Below, in pieces: positions 42,153-62,449 of a stretch of 64,000 nt of DNA. Made by a program: the position numbers and the translations under genes. The stretch is from Lottia gigantea. Taxonomy: Eukaryota; Mollusca; Gastropoda; Lottiidae. The stretch lies in assembly GCF_000327385.1 (NCBI RefSeq), contig NW_008707048.1, positions 191,086 through 255,085 on the forward strand, read 5' to 3'. Each line of letters opens with the position of its first letter. The first letter of the stretch is position 1. The notes beneath the pieces are model-generated. The model was not told the DNA's origin and made no database searches. It saw only the letters and a program-made list of their open reading frames with translations.

Positions 42153-43736
42153 TTGTTATCTGCCACTTTATTCAAGAATACACCGAACATAGGTAACACC
42201 AACTCAAAGACTCTGTAAAGTAAAGAATTAAGTCCATCACACTGTTCGTTAAATGTCTTTAATCTGAGTCATGCGTGGAAAATTTCACAATGTTTTAGAC
42301 TTGAATATGGTTGCCATTTGGCCTTGTTGCCTAAAATGAACTCAAAATACTTCTTCAACGAACAGATTGCAGTTTTAATACCCTTGATAATAGTGGTCCA
42401 CAAATAGAAGAGTTTTTCGGACTAAGGTTATCCTGTTCTTTATGTTACCGAGGCGAAGAGACCTTAACAGAAAAAAAGCAGAAGATCAAAACTTGATAGC
42501 TTTAAATGAATCTTTTAAACCGCTATGAAATGCAGAATCCCACATTTAGCCAACAGAAACTTACTACATCCCGTGACAAACTTGCAAAATCAGCATGACA
42601 TTTAATGAGGTTGGTGGACAGATATTTCCATCCGCAAAGTTTAATTATACTGCACTGCGCATGTCGCTTTACCTAGTCAGTCCATAGTAAACTTGCGCAT
42701 GGTTCACGATCAGAAGATTGAAATATCAGAGTCAATAAAACTGCCAGATTTATAAGCTTTGTAGTCCGAAACATTGTGATAAATTTTGTGAAAGTGAAAG
42801 TAGTAGACACTCTATGAATTATAGACATCCTATGCGATTTGCATCATAATCATGTTAGCAGGTGTTTGTCATTAATAAGAGTCGTTGTAAAGGCACTTAA
42901 ACAGAATTCAAATTTCGATGAGTCTGAAATCTGGCAACACTGCAATTTCATACCGGATGTTTACATTTTGCAACATCAACAAATCACACGTGAAAATGGT
43001 GTGATATTTGTCATTGATTTCACAACAATTAGAAACATTGCTATTTATATAAATACCGTGCTGGCGGTATCAAAGTACAAATGATATGAGAGTGAAATAA
43101 TCTCGGTGAAGGTGATGATAAAATATTTTTTTACCGATAACCTGATGACTGAAATAGAAGACCCTCTCTTTTGAATGCTTATGCAATAACTGCTCTGTGG
43201 TCAAAGTTCACTGAGCAAGTATTGATGATCAACTCAAAAATAATAACATAACTCTTAGGTTATTTTGGGATTTATGAAAGTCCATCCTATGAAAAAATTA
43301 TTACATGTATTTGGTGTTGGTGATTTGAACTGGTTTTTGTAATAAATTTGATTTTCAATTGAATAGTAGGCCTATGGCAAGGGCACTAATAAGCAAGCTC
43401 TTGAACCTTATGAATTAATGTTGGTTAAAATTCATAGGTTGTAAAAGGACAATACTCTATTATTATAAGAGAACAGATGGCATAATGTATCCTAGGACTT
43501 CTTTCATTTATGATGAACAATCTGGAATATTTTTACACCTATTTTCTAAAAATGAACACAGTTACAATCTGAAATGTATATCTGGTTGATTGAGCTTTAG
43601 GCTTACTAGTTACAATTATCTTTGATTTTTATTTTCAGAGCCTTGTAACAAATATCATGACAGAACAGAAGGAATTGAATCTCTGCCTCATTGAACTGGC
43701 AAATTGATCTGAAAGTTTCTATTAACTAAAGCAGCC
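42153..43736. other. Divergent intergenic region between HLCS and the SLC22 gene
   Basis: It should contain both promoters. A splice acceptor (tttattttcag, about 43639) lies before the SLC22 start codon, so that gene has a 5' untranslated exon upstream. No other gene is visible. Confidence 0.5.
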
Positions 43737-46700
43737 ATGTCAGATTTTGAACAGATTTTGACTGAACTACGACCATTTGGTCCATATCAAGTTCGTGTTT
43801 TTGTATTAGTATCATTATTTGAAACTCCCTTGGCATGGGCAATGTTATTGCCAATATTTACTGCTGCCAAACCTGCCTGGAACTGTAATGAATCTCTGAA
43901 TTCCTCTTCTCTAAATTCCTCAAGTAGTGGGTTGTGTCAAAACGATGGAAATGAATGTAATGGAATCTCATTTTCAGAAGAATTTACTTCAATCGTAAGT
44001 GAGGTAAGTAATGTCATTTAACATTCACATGACCTATAACTTTATTTCCAGAAGATGAACACATCAAATGTTCAACATAGTCCAAGAAAGATAACCCTAA
44101 ATAAAAGTTGTCTTCTTTAAAAAATCAATGTGTCTGCATTTTTAACACGCTGAAAACTTCGACAATTGAAAACCCTCAAACTAGCCTCCATGTTTATCCC
44201 TACACATCCCCCTAAATTTTCTAATTGGCAGAAGTCTCCCAAAAGAGAATACACTAAACGGACCACTTACTCATTTGAAACACTGTAAAATGTGTTTCAC
44301 AGACAGCGGTGCCACTCAAACCTAAGTAGCAGGACAAATACAGCAAACAAATTAAGAAGCTCTAATCAGACATGTTAGTCAAATACATCATTGCTCTTGA
44401 TTTTGAAATATTTGCAGGACAATCATTATGTAACCATGACAACGGTCAAGTATTTACAAATCTCATGTTAGTTTTTGTCCATTCTAGTGGAATCTTGTGT
44501 GTAACAAGAGTATGATACCAGGTTTAATTACCTCTCTACAAATGGCAGGAGTTATGATTGGTGCTATTATTACCGGCCAACTAGCTGATTATTTTGGTCG
44601 GAGAAAAGTATTATTTATAGAGTTCTCTCTACTTATTATTTTCTGGTTTGGAAGTGCCTTCTCCAACTCATGGCAACTTTATGCTGCTCTCCGTGTGATA
44701 ATTGGAGCTTTAGTGGGTGGTAAGTGAAATAAAGAAATTGATTAGCATTTAAGACAATTACGGTTCATTTGAAGAATTAAAAGCATTCAAAACAATTATA
44801 TAGCCCATTTAATAGCAAGGGACAAATTGTTTGAACTGATATAGACTTTTACTTCAGTGATGAGGGGGCTATATGCCTTTATTGTGTTGAGTATTACTCA
44901 AGTTACAACATTATATGAATATTATATATGTGTTATATAATATATTATGTTAATAACTTATATATTTTATATCTTGTATACTATATCATTATGTTAATAT
45001 ATATCCTTTGTTATATTATAATACATCTTTAATATATCTCTATAATACATCTGTAATATACCTCTATAATACATCTTTAATATATCTCTATAATACATCT
45101 TTAATATATCTCTATAATACATCTTTAATATATCTCTATAATACATCTTTAATATATCTCTATAATACATCTTTAATATATCTCTATGTATTTAATTTCA
45201 TTGTAGGTACGTTGGTGGTTAATTTTGTTCTACCATTAGAATTTGTGACACCAGCTTGGAGAACATTTTGTGGTTGTATTGGATTCTGGGCTGTGGGTTT
45301 AGCTAGTTTAGCTTTATGGGCATACCTCATGCATGATTGGAGATATCTAACAATGGCTACATCTCTAGCTAGCATACCCCTATTATTTACATGGTGGTAT
45401 GTTCATTATACTTATTACTGTTTTTGTAAAGAAGAGTTGTTAATTTTGAAATATCTCAGAATTTGTTTTCCTATTTCTAGAAAAGACGATTTGTCTTTTT
45501 AACTTTCTAACGCGGATAATTCGGGACACACAAAGATTTGAAGGCGCATCTGTCCTTTAAAATGCAGTATTTGAAATTAATATTTAGGTTTATACCAGAA
45601 AGCCCACGTTGGTTGATAAACAGAGGAAGATTAGAAGAAGCTGATCAAGTGTTGAAATCTATGGCAGTCTGTAATAAAAGACCAGTTCCTGATTTTGATA
45701 GACTCAAAGAATGCATGATGGTTAGATATTCATGATTTTCTTTAAATTGCAGACAATCAACATATCAGATTTTCATTCTAATAAGTACTACAGGTGATTG
45801 AGCTCCATCAGCTAGAAAGGCAAGGAATAGATAATACTACCAAGAGTCTTAATGATTCATAATTCATGTTACTCAAATTGTCATCAAAATCAAAACGGTT
45901 CTACCTATCAATTTCAGAATGAAAAAATCAGAAGACAAGAATCAAAAAAATATACTTATTGGCATTTATTTAGTTCCTGGAAGTTAACTAAAGGAACATT
46001 GATATTAATGTATAGTTGGTAAGTACTTGAAGTGCTTGTCTCAACAGTTTTACCCTTAAAATGGGACTTAAGTACCATGTTAGGACATCTTCACAATATC
46101 AAGTTTTTGCGAACTCAGTCTAATACCTTGACATCATAAGGCATTATTCAATGATATAATCACTATAAAACCAAATTATATATCATTTTAGGTTTGTGTC
46201 TAGTTCTGTATACTATGGTTTAAACTTCAATACAAAAAATTTATCTGGAAATCGCTATTTGAATGTCTTTATATCTGGATTAGTTGAAATTCCTGCTTTA
46301 ATATTAGTGGTAGCTGTCAATAATAAAATAGGTAGAAGGAAAACTGTAGCTATGTTAATGATAATTGCTGGTATATTTTGTTTATCTATTTTGGTAGTAG
46401 ATTTGTTAGGTAAGTATAAAGTCTCTTATTTAAAGGGCTTGTAAAGAGGTTTTCTAAATTTTTAAGGTGTATTGAGGACACTGATATCATCAATTTACAC
46501 CATTCCAATTTTCATTTTTTTTATTGTCGATAATACTTTTAGGGGTAGTGTTCATCCTATTATATTTTTTAAAAATTTTAAACTTGGCGCTCAAGGTATG
46601 TGAAAGATTTTCAGCTTGGTGTTCATGGAATGATGATGGCTTCTAGGCCTCTTAAAAGGGTTAAAACTATCTTTTTTATTTTATTTCTTCCTATTCTTGT

Positions 46701-47980
46701 AGAAAAATCTGAAACGATGCCAGTATTGATACTTGTGCTAGCTATGATTGGTAAATCTGGTATTGCTGGAGGCTGGGCAGCTGTTCAGGTATTTTCTGCT
46801 GAAACATTCCCTACTGTTGTTAGGTAAGTAGGCTGGCTAAGATATTTATCACATCATATCTACTGATATCTTTTTTGTTATGGGGTAGCATATAGTTCGT
46901 TTATTCTGGTTAAACAAATTATAATGCTTGTGCCAGTGCTTCCGAGAGTTGGCAGTTTTTCTCTGAAAATTCTATATTTTCATGTTCTGAATATAAAAAT
47001 TGAAGTAATTTGACAAAAGACAGGTTATTGTAAAATTTCTTAAGAAATATGGGCCACATTTCATTTCCCCACCATTGAATCTTTTTTCTTTATTATTCCA
47101 GAAATTTGGGTGTGGGAGCCTGTTCAACATTTGCTAGAATAGGTGGAATTGTGGCACCTCAATTAGTATTCTTGGTAAGTTTTATTTATCAGGTATCTTG
47201 TCTGTCATAGCTACCAGTACATTCATGTACAGAAAAGTGTCTTGTCATAGCTACCAGTACATTCATGTCAAGAAAAGTGTCTTGTCATAGCTACCAGTAC
47301 ATTCATGTCAAAAAAAGTGTCTTGTCATAGCTACCAGTACATTCATGTACAGAAAAGTGTCTTGTCATAGCTACCAGTACATTCATGTCAAGAAAAGTGT
47401 CTTGTCATAGCTACCAGTACATTCATATACAGAAAAGTGCCTTTTTCTTGGTACTAGTTACATTCATGTACAGAAAAGTGTCTTGTCCTTGCTACCAGTA
47501 CATTCATGTACAGAAAAGTGTCTTGGATAGCTACCAGTACATTCATGTACAGAAAAGTGTCTTGTCATAGCTACCAGTACATTCATGTACAGAAAAATGG
47601 TTTGCCCCAAAATATGTGTCAGAATGCACCAAATCAATTCTATAATTCAACAAATTTTTTAGGGGAGAACCCTCAGGTTTGTGCCTATGCGCTTCTACAG
47701 AGCTGCCATGTTTTGACTGTTCTCCCCCCAACGAGTCATTCTTACCCCTATTTATGCCCCCAGTCTCGGAAACTACTTATCTTGTTGTTTTTTTATGCAG
47801 GGTGAAGTATGGAAACCTATACCATTTGCAGTATTTGGAGTTCTAGCCTTTTTATGTGGTTTGTTAATGTTATTTATGATAGAGACCGTGGGTCAGCCAT
47901 TACCAGATCAAATTAACAAATCACAGTATAAGACTACTAGTCAATTAGAGGAGGATATACCTTTATCTAATGTGTTATAA
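43737..47980 (+). CDS. SLC22-type organic ion transporter (MFS)
   Basis: This is a twelve-helix plasma-membrane carrier, probably for organic cations or carnitine-like zwitterions. Nine exons (43737-44003, 44488-44719, 45207-45396, 45588-45720, 45918-46018, 46192-46409, 46703-46823, 47102-47174 and 47801-47980) join in frame to 504 residues. Helix 1 (VRVFVLVSLFETPLAWAMLL) is followed by the large extracellular loop typical of SLC22, with cysteines and several N-glycosylation sequons (NES, NSS). The MFS signature GQLADYFGRRKV follows helix 2 at about 119-130. PESPRW after helix 6 and the repeated NNKIGRRKT loop at helix 8-9 are also family marks. The C-terminus ends in a soluble tail (TTSQLEEDIPLSNVL). 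Exon 4 ends at an uncommon donor (gttaga). The helix 1-2 loop is shorter than in human OCTs. The exact substrate cannot be read from sequence. Confidence 0.92.
45008..45186. repeat. 24-bp minisatellite in SLC22 intron 2
   Basis: About seven units of tctctataatacatcttt plus aatata are nearly identical. Because 24 is divisible by three, it reads open as a YNTSLIYL peptide repeat and artificially extends the frame of exon 3. Confidence 0.92.
46431..46515. repeat. Foldback family A fragment in SLC22 intron 6
   Basis: It starts taaagggcttgtaaagaggt and contains ttgaggacactgatatcatc and accattccaattttcat. Only the outer left arm remains. Confidence 0.65.
47195..47600. repeat. 40-bp minisatellite in SLC22 intron 8
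   Basis: About ten units of gtgtcttgtcatagctacca followed by gtacattcatgtacagaaaa. Units ending gtacag and gtcaag/gtcaaa are interspersed in a partly periodic order (gtacag, gtcaag, gtcaaa, gtacag, gtcaag), which suggests block duplication. Next to it is a degenerate interspersed repeat (47595-47770). Confidence 0.92.
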
Positions 47981-49609
47981 ATCTTCATAATATATCATGA
48001 TCAAATCAAATTATGATATCAAATAAGCCCTGAATTCATAGCAGCTTAGTGAAACACATCTTCACAATGTCAAGATATTATTTCCATTTAAGACCTTGAC
48101 TGCAATAGCCACCTTTCTTTTATCACTTTTGTAAATGCAGCAATTTGATTTGATTTGGATTGTACAGTAGCTATTAAATCCACTTGTAGCCCCTGATTAC
48201 ATTTGCAGCTAATTTGTAGTCTTTCTGTCAAGGTCTCTGATTGGCTGTATTCCCTAGCCGAAAATCCAATCCAATTGCTGCATTTAACATCCCTCGTCAT
48301 ACAAGAAAGGTGCTTGACATGAAGATGAGTTAAATAGGAAATATCATTTCATTTTCATCCAGCTATATGAGTAAATTTGTGCCTTGTTATTTAAGAATTG
48401 CGTTACACCGTAATATATTCCTTTGTGTTATTGTGTCATAATATTGCATTTCGTAATTGATTGTGAATTGTGTATGTGTGATATTGTATATTAAATCTGT
48501 TAAAGCCTCATTCATAATTCTTGGTGAATTGGTGTTCAACAGTTATGTAGGCTGTTAAATATCAATCTTATGTTGAGGTTAATGACAAGAGTACAAGTTT
48601 TGAAATCCTGAGAAATAATAAAGCAGGCAGTATTTGTCCTTGCCTTCTCTTTTTAAACTTAGTAATGACAAGTCAGAGGTCCAACCTAAAGGCAATGAGC
48701 GAGTAGTTTTGATTAAGTTGTATGTGCATTTCACGAAAGTCATCATATTTTAGAAGGTATGTCAATCTATAATCTGTCCTTCAAGCATTATGTTCGCTAT
48801 TATACTTCATGAACAACCATTTTTGATGTCTGTGTTCGGAACATTGATTTGCGACATTTTGATGATCAGATACGATAGCATAAAAATATTCAAGCAAAGA
48901 TGTTTCTGCATATACTTAGGAATTGTACCCGATAGTACCTTTGTCTTCAACACTACTCACAGTAATGTTAATTGGATTATAGTAGTGATCTGCAAGTGCT
49001 ATATTTTATCTATGTAATATAAGAAAATATAAGATATTCATATAATCAATATTGTATCTTTTTTCATATATCGAAGGCATAATTCACACGTCTTACTTTC
49101 ACATTCTGCAGTGCGTTTATTTTGCAATTTACATCATTGAAACTGTGCAATTAATGTCAAGTTTGGGAATTTAAATTCCATGTTAATTATAAGAGGAATA
49201 ATTCTTTTAAGCTGCCGAACAGTAATAATTGAGCAACTCCAAATTTCAACAGTACTAGTCTCAAGGAGATCTGGCCATCAACACTGCATTTGTAGACTGC
49301 CAGAGGAAGACTATTATAGATCCACATCAATACAAGGGTTTATAAACAGAGCATAAAATAAATATACTGGAGAAGGACAGTTTATTCTTAAATTAACTTT
49401 ATACATACAATAGATATCAATTGTTTTTTAAGAACTGCGAATTTCTTTTGTTTTACGTTTTACTAGAATTATATAATTTGTCAATTGCCATTTCCCAAAT
49501 ACCATGCAATTAGTTTAAACAAGTGAATAGAACTTTGGATCTGATCTTTATTGGCACTAAAAAAAAGTAGCACTGAAGTCTTTAAATGTGAAATTTCAAC
49601 TTTAGTCCT
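47981..49609. other. Convergent intergenic region, SLC22 and eEF2 3' ends
   Basis: It holds the 3' untranslated regions of both genes. An AATAAA lies near 48612 on the plus strand and a second, on the minus strand, near 49547, about 60 bp past the eEF2 stop. A foldback element lies at 48057-48327. No further gene is seen. Confidence 0.6.
48057..48327. mobile_element. Foldback family D element
   Basis: The ends are catcttcacaatgtcaag and cttgacatgaagatg. The inner arms gtaaatgcagcaatttgatt and ccaatccaattgctgcattt pair as inverted repeats. The arms are about 100 bp with a short centre. The terminal phrase catcttcacaatatcaag also occurs alone near 25.2 and 46.1 kb. Confidence 0.8.
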
Positions 49610-56329
<6,720 letters not shown>

Positions 56330-58308
56330 TTTGGATTTATGGTTGATTGGCAACTCCTAAATTTCTTCTATGTTGCCGTGTCGATGGACCCGTTAGAAAA
56401 GGTAGATTATATGACTTATCACGTGGACGGAAACTTGCAACCTACTCTGATTTTCGTATCTAAATAAGATCAATTTAAAAATTTAATTCTCATGTAGTCT
56501 ATTGAATATATTTTACAAAATCGTTTATTTCGCTGATTTCTTCCTTTTCTGACTTATCTTTAGTTTTGTAAAAAGTTCCAAACTAAACGGAAACAGTGAA
56601 TCTGAGACTAGCTCTGTTTATTGAATATTAACATGTCTGTCATGATCGAGGACGAATAAAAGAAAAAGTCGCAGAACATATGCCAGTTTATAGAAAAAAT
56701 ACTCTTTATCGTGAAAGAAATGATACATTCATGAAAACTGAATATTGAGAAATCAGGAAAAATATTCGGGTGAGGTAATTTTCCATTTTTGAGCCATTGA
56801 ATTGGAGACATAATCGATCGATAACTCTTGAAAATCGTTTTTGCTTTATATTCTGATTCAGTGATTCTGCTTCTTATTCATGCACAATAGTGGGTAGGCT
56901 TCACAGGAATACTACAACTGAGCGTTTAATTGATGAATGTAAGATTTTTGTGTATCAGAAAGCTTATTGCTAATTTAAGCTGATTTCATAGTTGACTGAA
57001 GGCAGGATTTTGACTCAAGGCAGACCAACTTTACTTTGACCAGGATTATGAAGGCAGGATATGCCTCTTGGCCACTTTACCTGTGCCTGTGGTATGATTG
57101 TTCTATGGTGCCGTTTATCACATTCACCACACAATTTTTTTTGTCCAAATACATGATATCAGAATAGACTACTCTCTTTCTATAAGTATAATGTTACAGA
57201 ATCAAATTTTTGAAGAGAGTTTCTTAGGTTGTTTTAGGGTGATGTAAATGCTGACCAGTGGCAGTGGAAAGTTATTATTTGTAAATATGATTTAACAGTG
57301 GTGAATTTTCAGTTCAGAAAGAGGGTCATTTTGACTTGCATTTCCTGGGAGGGACGTGTGGTTATTTCGAATGTAAGATCACTTTCTAAACCCTAAGAAT
57401 TCCCAAGACAAATTCATGGCATTCAGTTGAAAATTTGCTTATGAATATTTGTGAATTGAAAGAAAAAAAAAATCATTGTAGGAAGACAGCCATATGTTAG
57501 AAAAATCACAGTTTGCTTTCACAATGCCAAAATATATTGTAATTTATTGATATTTCACATTATATTATGATATTACATATGATTACTTACTCTGATTAAC
57601 AATTATAAAATCATGGACCATGACTTCTTAATACAGACTTATGAAAACATGACAAATTTGATAATTGATCTAAGATCAACAGCTTCTTAATTAATGCCTA
57701 TAACCACTAATGTCCACTACAGTCTACAATGAACAAAGTCATGCACCAGTGATTTTCAGTGCTACTTTACCTCTAATTGAACAACTCCACTATATTTTAT
57801 ATCAGTATAAAGACTGTGACAGAATAAAACTTTTTATTTCAACTTGCTTTTTAAAGTTTTTAACCAGAAAATAACTGTGAAAATAGAAAAAAAAAGGTTT
57901 GATCACTCAACCTTGTTGATTTAAACTGTCATCACACGTCATTGACATTTCTTGCTTGAAGTTATTATCCAACGACATCGTTAGTAACATCCAATATTAC
58001 ATCCCAAGGGGATTGTCTCTTTTGCTAATTTCAAATTGTCTACAGTGTAAAGTGTACAGAACCTGGATTTACGAACATTTAATTATTAAACCCACATTTA
58101 TTCAAATTGAAGAACTTAAATTTATAAATCCTGTGCCTGTGCATTTGTAACTTTGTCATTAGTACAACTTACAAGCTTACTCCCAATATCATGTTAGTTG
58201 GCGTGGTAGATTTCTTTGAAAGCTAGTTTTTATAGTTTTATGTGGCCTGTATTTATTTAAAGCAACAGAAGCCAGCAAAATATTGAAATGTTTTTTTTAT
58301 GTTTTCAG
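56330..58308. other. Intergenic region, divergent promoters
   Basis: It lies between the eEF2 start and the right-hand gene, which are transcribed away from each other. The eEF2 leader is at its left end. The right-hand gene's first visible exon starts at a splice acceptor (tatgttttcag, ending 58308), so its promoter and leader exon lie in here, unplaced. No open frame is convincing. Confidence 0.5.
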
Positions 58309-58351
58309 AGAAAGAATTATATCGAGAGTGACAAGCTCTTGAGATTTGTAA

Positions 58352-60370
58352 ATGATAAAAGATAAGATGTCAGTCCAAGAACCTGATCATCAAAGTATTA
58401 ATACAACATCAGTGGAAAACGGGAACAACAAAAAGAAAGAGTTCGAAGGAGCTTGTGGAGGTAAAAATCCTAAGCCCCAAATAGATCAATTAACAGATTC
58501 TATGGTAGATGATGGTACTGATAATATCAGTATGGAAGTACATCTTGGTGAAGATTCCTCACGACATCCAAGTGAAATCAGTTCCATATCTTATCAAAAT
58601 TTGTTAGAAGATGGTGAAAATGCCAGTCAAGTTGTGTCACGTCGTGATAGTGAGGACAGTATTGACTCTTACCCTCCTGATGACGGTGACAATTACTTCC
58701 CAGCAGATGATGTAGAAAGATTTGAGGCATCTGACTTACCTATTTCAGAACGTTATAAGAAGCCTCCTGAACCTAAGTCTTTAGGAACTGTTAATACAGA
58801 TGTAGAAATCAATATTGAAAATGTATCTGAAGCTGCTATAAAAAGCAAATCAGATCAAAATGATGACACCAAAGAACTTTCATCAGCTAGCAAACACCAA
58901 TCTTCCATTCCAAGCTTTGAATTATCTAGTGTTCCAACTGATACACCAACGCCAGATGAAGGAGTCATCTTGCGTAAAAAGATTACTTCAGAACATGCGT
59001 CTGTCAAGGATCCCAGTGATCCCAGGGAAATGATTAAGAAAAGGAACAGTTTAGAAATTAGGAATAATATTCCTACTGTAGGTGAAGTTAAAAGTTATGA
59101 TAAAGATTTAGAAGATCTGACCTATAGTTCTCAAGGTGCCAAACCTAAAATTCGAAAACAGTCACCAGGACTGGCTAGAAGGGTGTGTGAGACTCCAGAG
59201 AGAGAAGGATCAAGTTCCGAGAGGGAAATGGAGCAGACTCAAATAAAAGATGCACAAGATTCAGAAGAACAGCAAGAAGCTCCAGGCATGCAAATTGAAT
59301 GCAGACGTGTTGAAAATGGAATATCTCAATTGTTAAGTCAACAGCGTAGACCAATGGACATCGAAAACGAATATGATTATGTGAAGTATGCACGAGTTCA
59401 ACAAGGTAATTCTTATGTAGGAATGAGACTAGCTTATTCTAGTTCTAATGATTCGCTAAATATTAAACGGAATAGTATGAACAGTCAAGAAACTGCTTCT
59501 TTAGAAAGTTCTCGTGAAACATCCCCCGAGAAAATTCTTCAAAAGAAAATCTTACAAGACCTAGATAATAAGGCGTTTCAGGGTCAAGTGAATGAGGACT
59601 CTTTAATAGAAATACCATTAAATGGTCTAGACAGTAATATGAGTGAGGACAAGAAAAGTTTTACTTTGTCCCCTGAAAATACTGAATGTGATAGTGTTGA
59701 GGTGGAAAGTGTAATGTCTGATGGAGAGAGAGGCATGCCTACTGTAGAAGATGGTCTATCTAGTAGTCAAGCCAGTGATTATGAAGACAATGGTGAAAGG
59801 TCAGCAATGAAACAGAAAAATAAGTCAGAAAATTCTCACCAGGTAACTATAACTACTTTTAATTGAATTTGTTGAAAGCCCACAGCTCTACATACAACTG
59901 TTGCTTGCTTATGTTTGTATCACATAAGGCTCTTTGAGATTAGTGACGTCATCAAACACTTCATTTTAAGGGAATTGCAGGAAATAAAGACGTCTGATTT
60001 TAAATTGGAATGATGTATATTGATGCTATCAATGTCCCAGATACACATGAACAATTTGGAAAAGCCCTTTCTTTAAGTTTTAATTGATAAAAAAGGTGTA
60101 ATATTGACTTATAACAATAAAATTGTGTGCCCCTTCACATTCATCTTAATAAGATTATTTTGATTTTCAATTTGAAAATTATTTACAGGGTGAAAAACCC
60201 AAAAAAATTGATGCTCAAGCTATTATGACAGATTTAAAAGCTAAAAGAGAAGCTTTAGATAGTGCTATTGCTGATATTAAGTGTGCTATTCAACAAAGTA
60301 AAGGTGTGGCATTGCAGTCTTCAAAATATTCAACAGAACCTCAACCAGAAGAACCTATTTGGGTTATGAG
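58352..60370 (+). CDS. Large acidic, Ser/Glu-rich protein, 5' part only; unrecognised
   Basis: The first coding exon is long (start codon 58352, exon 58309-59842, 497 codons). A donor at 59843 joins in phase to a second exon (60189-60370). More exons must lie beyond the window. The first 480 residues look disordered: very rich in Ser, Glu, Asp, Asn and Gln, without cysteines in any pattern and without a membrane segment or signal peptide. There are many SxxE/D and SPE-type sites that could be phosphorylated. The second exon differs: MTDLKAKREALDSAIADIKC should form a helix or short coiled coil and is followed by EPQPEEPIWVMR. This conserved-looking end suggests the start of a folded or scaffold region. 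The start could be MIKDKM or the nearby MSVQEP; both are in frame. I do not recognise the family and assign no function. A cytoplasmic scaffold or regulator is only a guess. Confidence 0.8.
59915..60068. repeat. Foldback family A right-arm copy in the intron of the right-hand gene
   Basis: It contains attagtgacgtcatcaaaca, agggaattgcagg, agacgtctgattttaaattg and gatgctatcaatgtccca. This is the complement order of the left arms seen elsewhere in the window. Confidence 0.7.
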
Positions 60371-61670
60371 GTAAGTTTGTCATAAAGCCAAATTTCTTAT
60401 GAGCACAGCATTATATTGCAAACACCACCATAAATAAATAATAAAAAAGTTAAGTTTCCAATGAATTCTCCATGACACTGTATTACATGTATTTAATCAC
60501 ATATGGTATGGCATAATTATAGACATAATTGATGAAATATTGATAATGAAAAAATATTGAACACAAATTACCAATCTGCGACACTACCTGCCAAAAAATA
60601 AGATATTATAGCACATGTAAAAAATACCACTACATTTGCAGACATTAAAGTAAGAATGATTTAGTAGTCTGAGTCCTATTTGTCATCGAAGGACATAAAC
60701 AACTACCGATTTTTTTGTTAAGAGTTCCTTCCCTTGAATAGTCATTGGATTTCAACAGTGATGAAACACTGTGCCTTAAAATTTAAATGTCTTACTGTAA
60801 CATCACAAGAACATATCAGTTTTCCCTATCTTTTGGTAACGATATCCACCATTTTTTTCATGTAGGTTCATAATAATGAATTAAAGATAGATACAGTGAA
60901 AACAAAACAATATCAATTGTATGCACATTTTCATATCAAGTGTCTATTAAAAAAAACCACATTGGCTTTGTAGCTATTAAGAGTTACTTCCCCTTAATTA
61001 TAGTTTGATTTCAAGTTGTTCATTTTCTTCACCGACCATTTCTAATTCTAGATTTGATCATATAAATTTAAAGTAGTAAGCTTTGAAAAATCTGTAATTT
61101 TTAACAATTTTTTATGATCAATCGATGGGGGTTTTGTAGTAGCACAATTAGGTGGAGCATCGATTCTTTACATGATGTCATTTACTTGGTTATGTCTAAC
61201 AAATAGCAGTTGTGGGTTCTAATCTCAGCCGGTGTGTGAAGTCTGATCACCTTGTTCAAGTCATCTCTCATAATTCCAGTCGATACAGGGTAGGCCTACG
61301 GATAATACAGGAAAGATCAAATCAATGGTTTAGCCAAGGACCAACTCGTAGAAAGGATCCTTACATGTGAACCCAAGTTGTTATCCTTGAAAATGTTGTG
61401 GTTTCTCTCTTTCTTTTCTACTGTTATGCACATTTCCTTTTATGGATTTTCAATATTCAGCCAATCAACTGCTCTAAGATTACTTAACATTTTGTGAGTA
61501 ATTCTAGGACATTCATGTTTTTTTTAAACAGTGTTTTTGATTGGTTAGTTTTAATTGTAAACTATGGATGCCAAAGAAACTCATCAGATCATGGATGACA
61601 AGTGAAGTAACCATCTGTATAATTAGAAAGCGAAACATCAAGATCTGCATTTTAATAACATATATATTTA

Positions 61671-61912
61671 AAGAGACACATTTGCCATCTGTTTGACCAA
61701 TCATACCTTACTCTCATATTTATAGAGTAAGCTATCAGTAAATAGTGTTCACAGCTCACCGTCAAAATTTTAGCCTTCAAATCCATATGTGTCCAGAATT
61801 ATCTGATTTTGAAAGTTAAAAAGACAAATGCTTCTGTAGACTATTCACCTTATATTCATGACCCCAATCAACCCCCGGTAATGGTGAATCGTGGCCTTTA
61901 AATTTGACATCA
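61671..61912. mobile_element. Foldback family C copy
   Basis: It shares 'cttcaaatccatatgtgtcc', 'agaattatc' and 'atcaaccccc...aatggtgaatc' with the copy at 17970-18300. The ends (aaagagacacatttgccat and atggtgaatcgtggccttt) are imperfect inverted repeats. Confidence 0.6.
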
Positions 61913-62449
61913 TATTTATTCTGAAATTATAATCTGATATTGATGAGCTACTGAGTAAAAAATGACATGACAATATCAATATCAGTATACTGTATGCCAT
62001 TATCATTAAGTAGGAATTTCCAGGTAATGAACCTACAGTTTCTCTCTTTATATAGCTTCATCATAATTATCTCTTCTCGGTAAAAATCTATAAAGATAGG
62101 TAGAATTATTAGACTAACTGGCCGCATTGTAGCTTGTATTAATTATACTTATTGATTTATTAATTCTAAGTAGGCTTGTCAGCTTGTATTATAATCTATA
62201 TTTTGTCACATCTACAGTTGACAACATCTGGTGTATGTGGTTATTCTCAATATTCAATTAACCTACGTCCGTATCATATAAATTTCATATTACATGTGTT
62301 TTGAATTGGATAATGTGAATTATTTGTATGCTGTAAAGGTAATATTGAACATTTTCAAAAACAGGTCATTCTTTTAACAGTATTTCATGTGGGTCATTTA
62401 GATATTTCTACATGTTTGGCGCATCGCTCGTATAATGTAATATTTTTTA

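Noticed and set aside
45008-45502. A 164-codon frame starting with a YNTSLIYL repeat and running into transporter sequence
   Set aside because: The first third is the 24-bp minisatellite read in frame. Only the part after the acceptor at 45206 is SLC22 exon 3.
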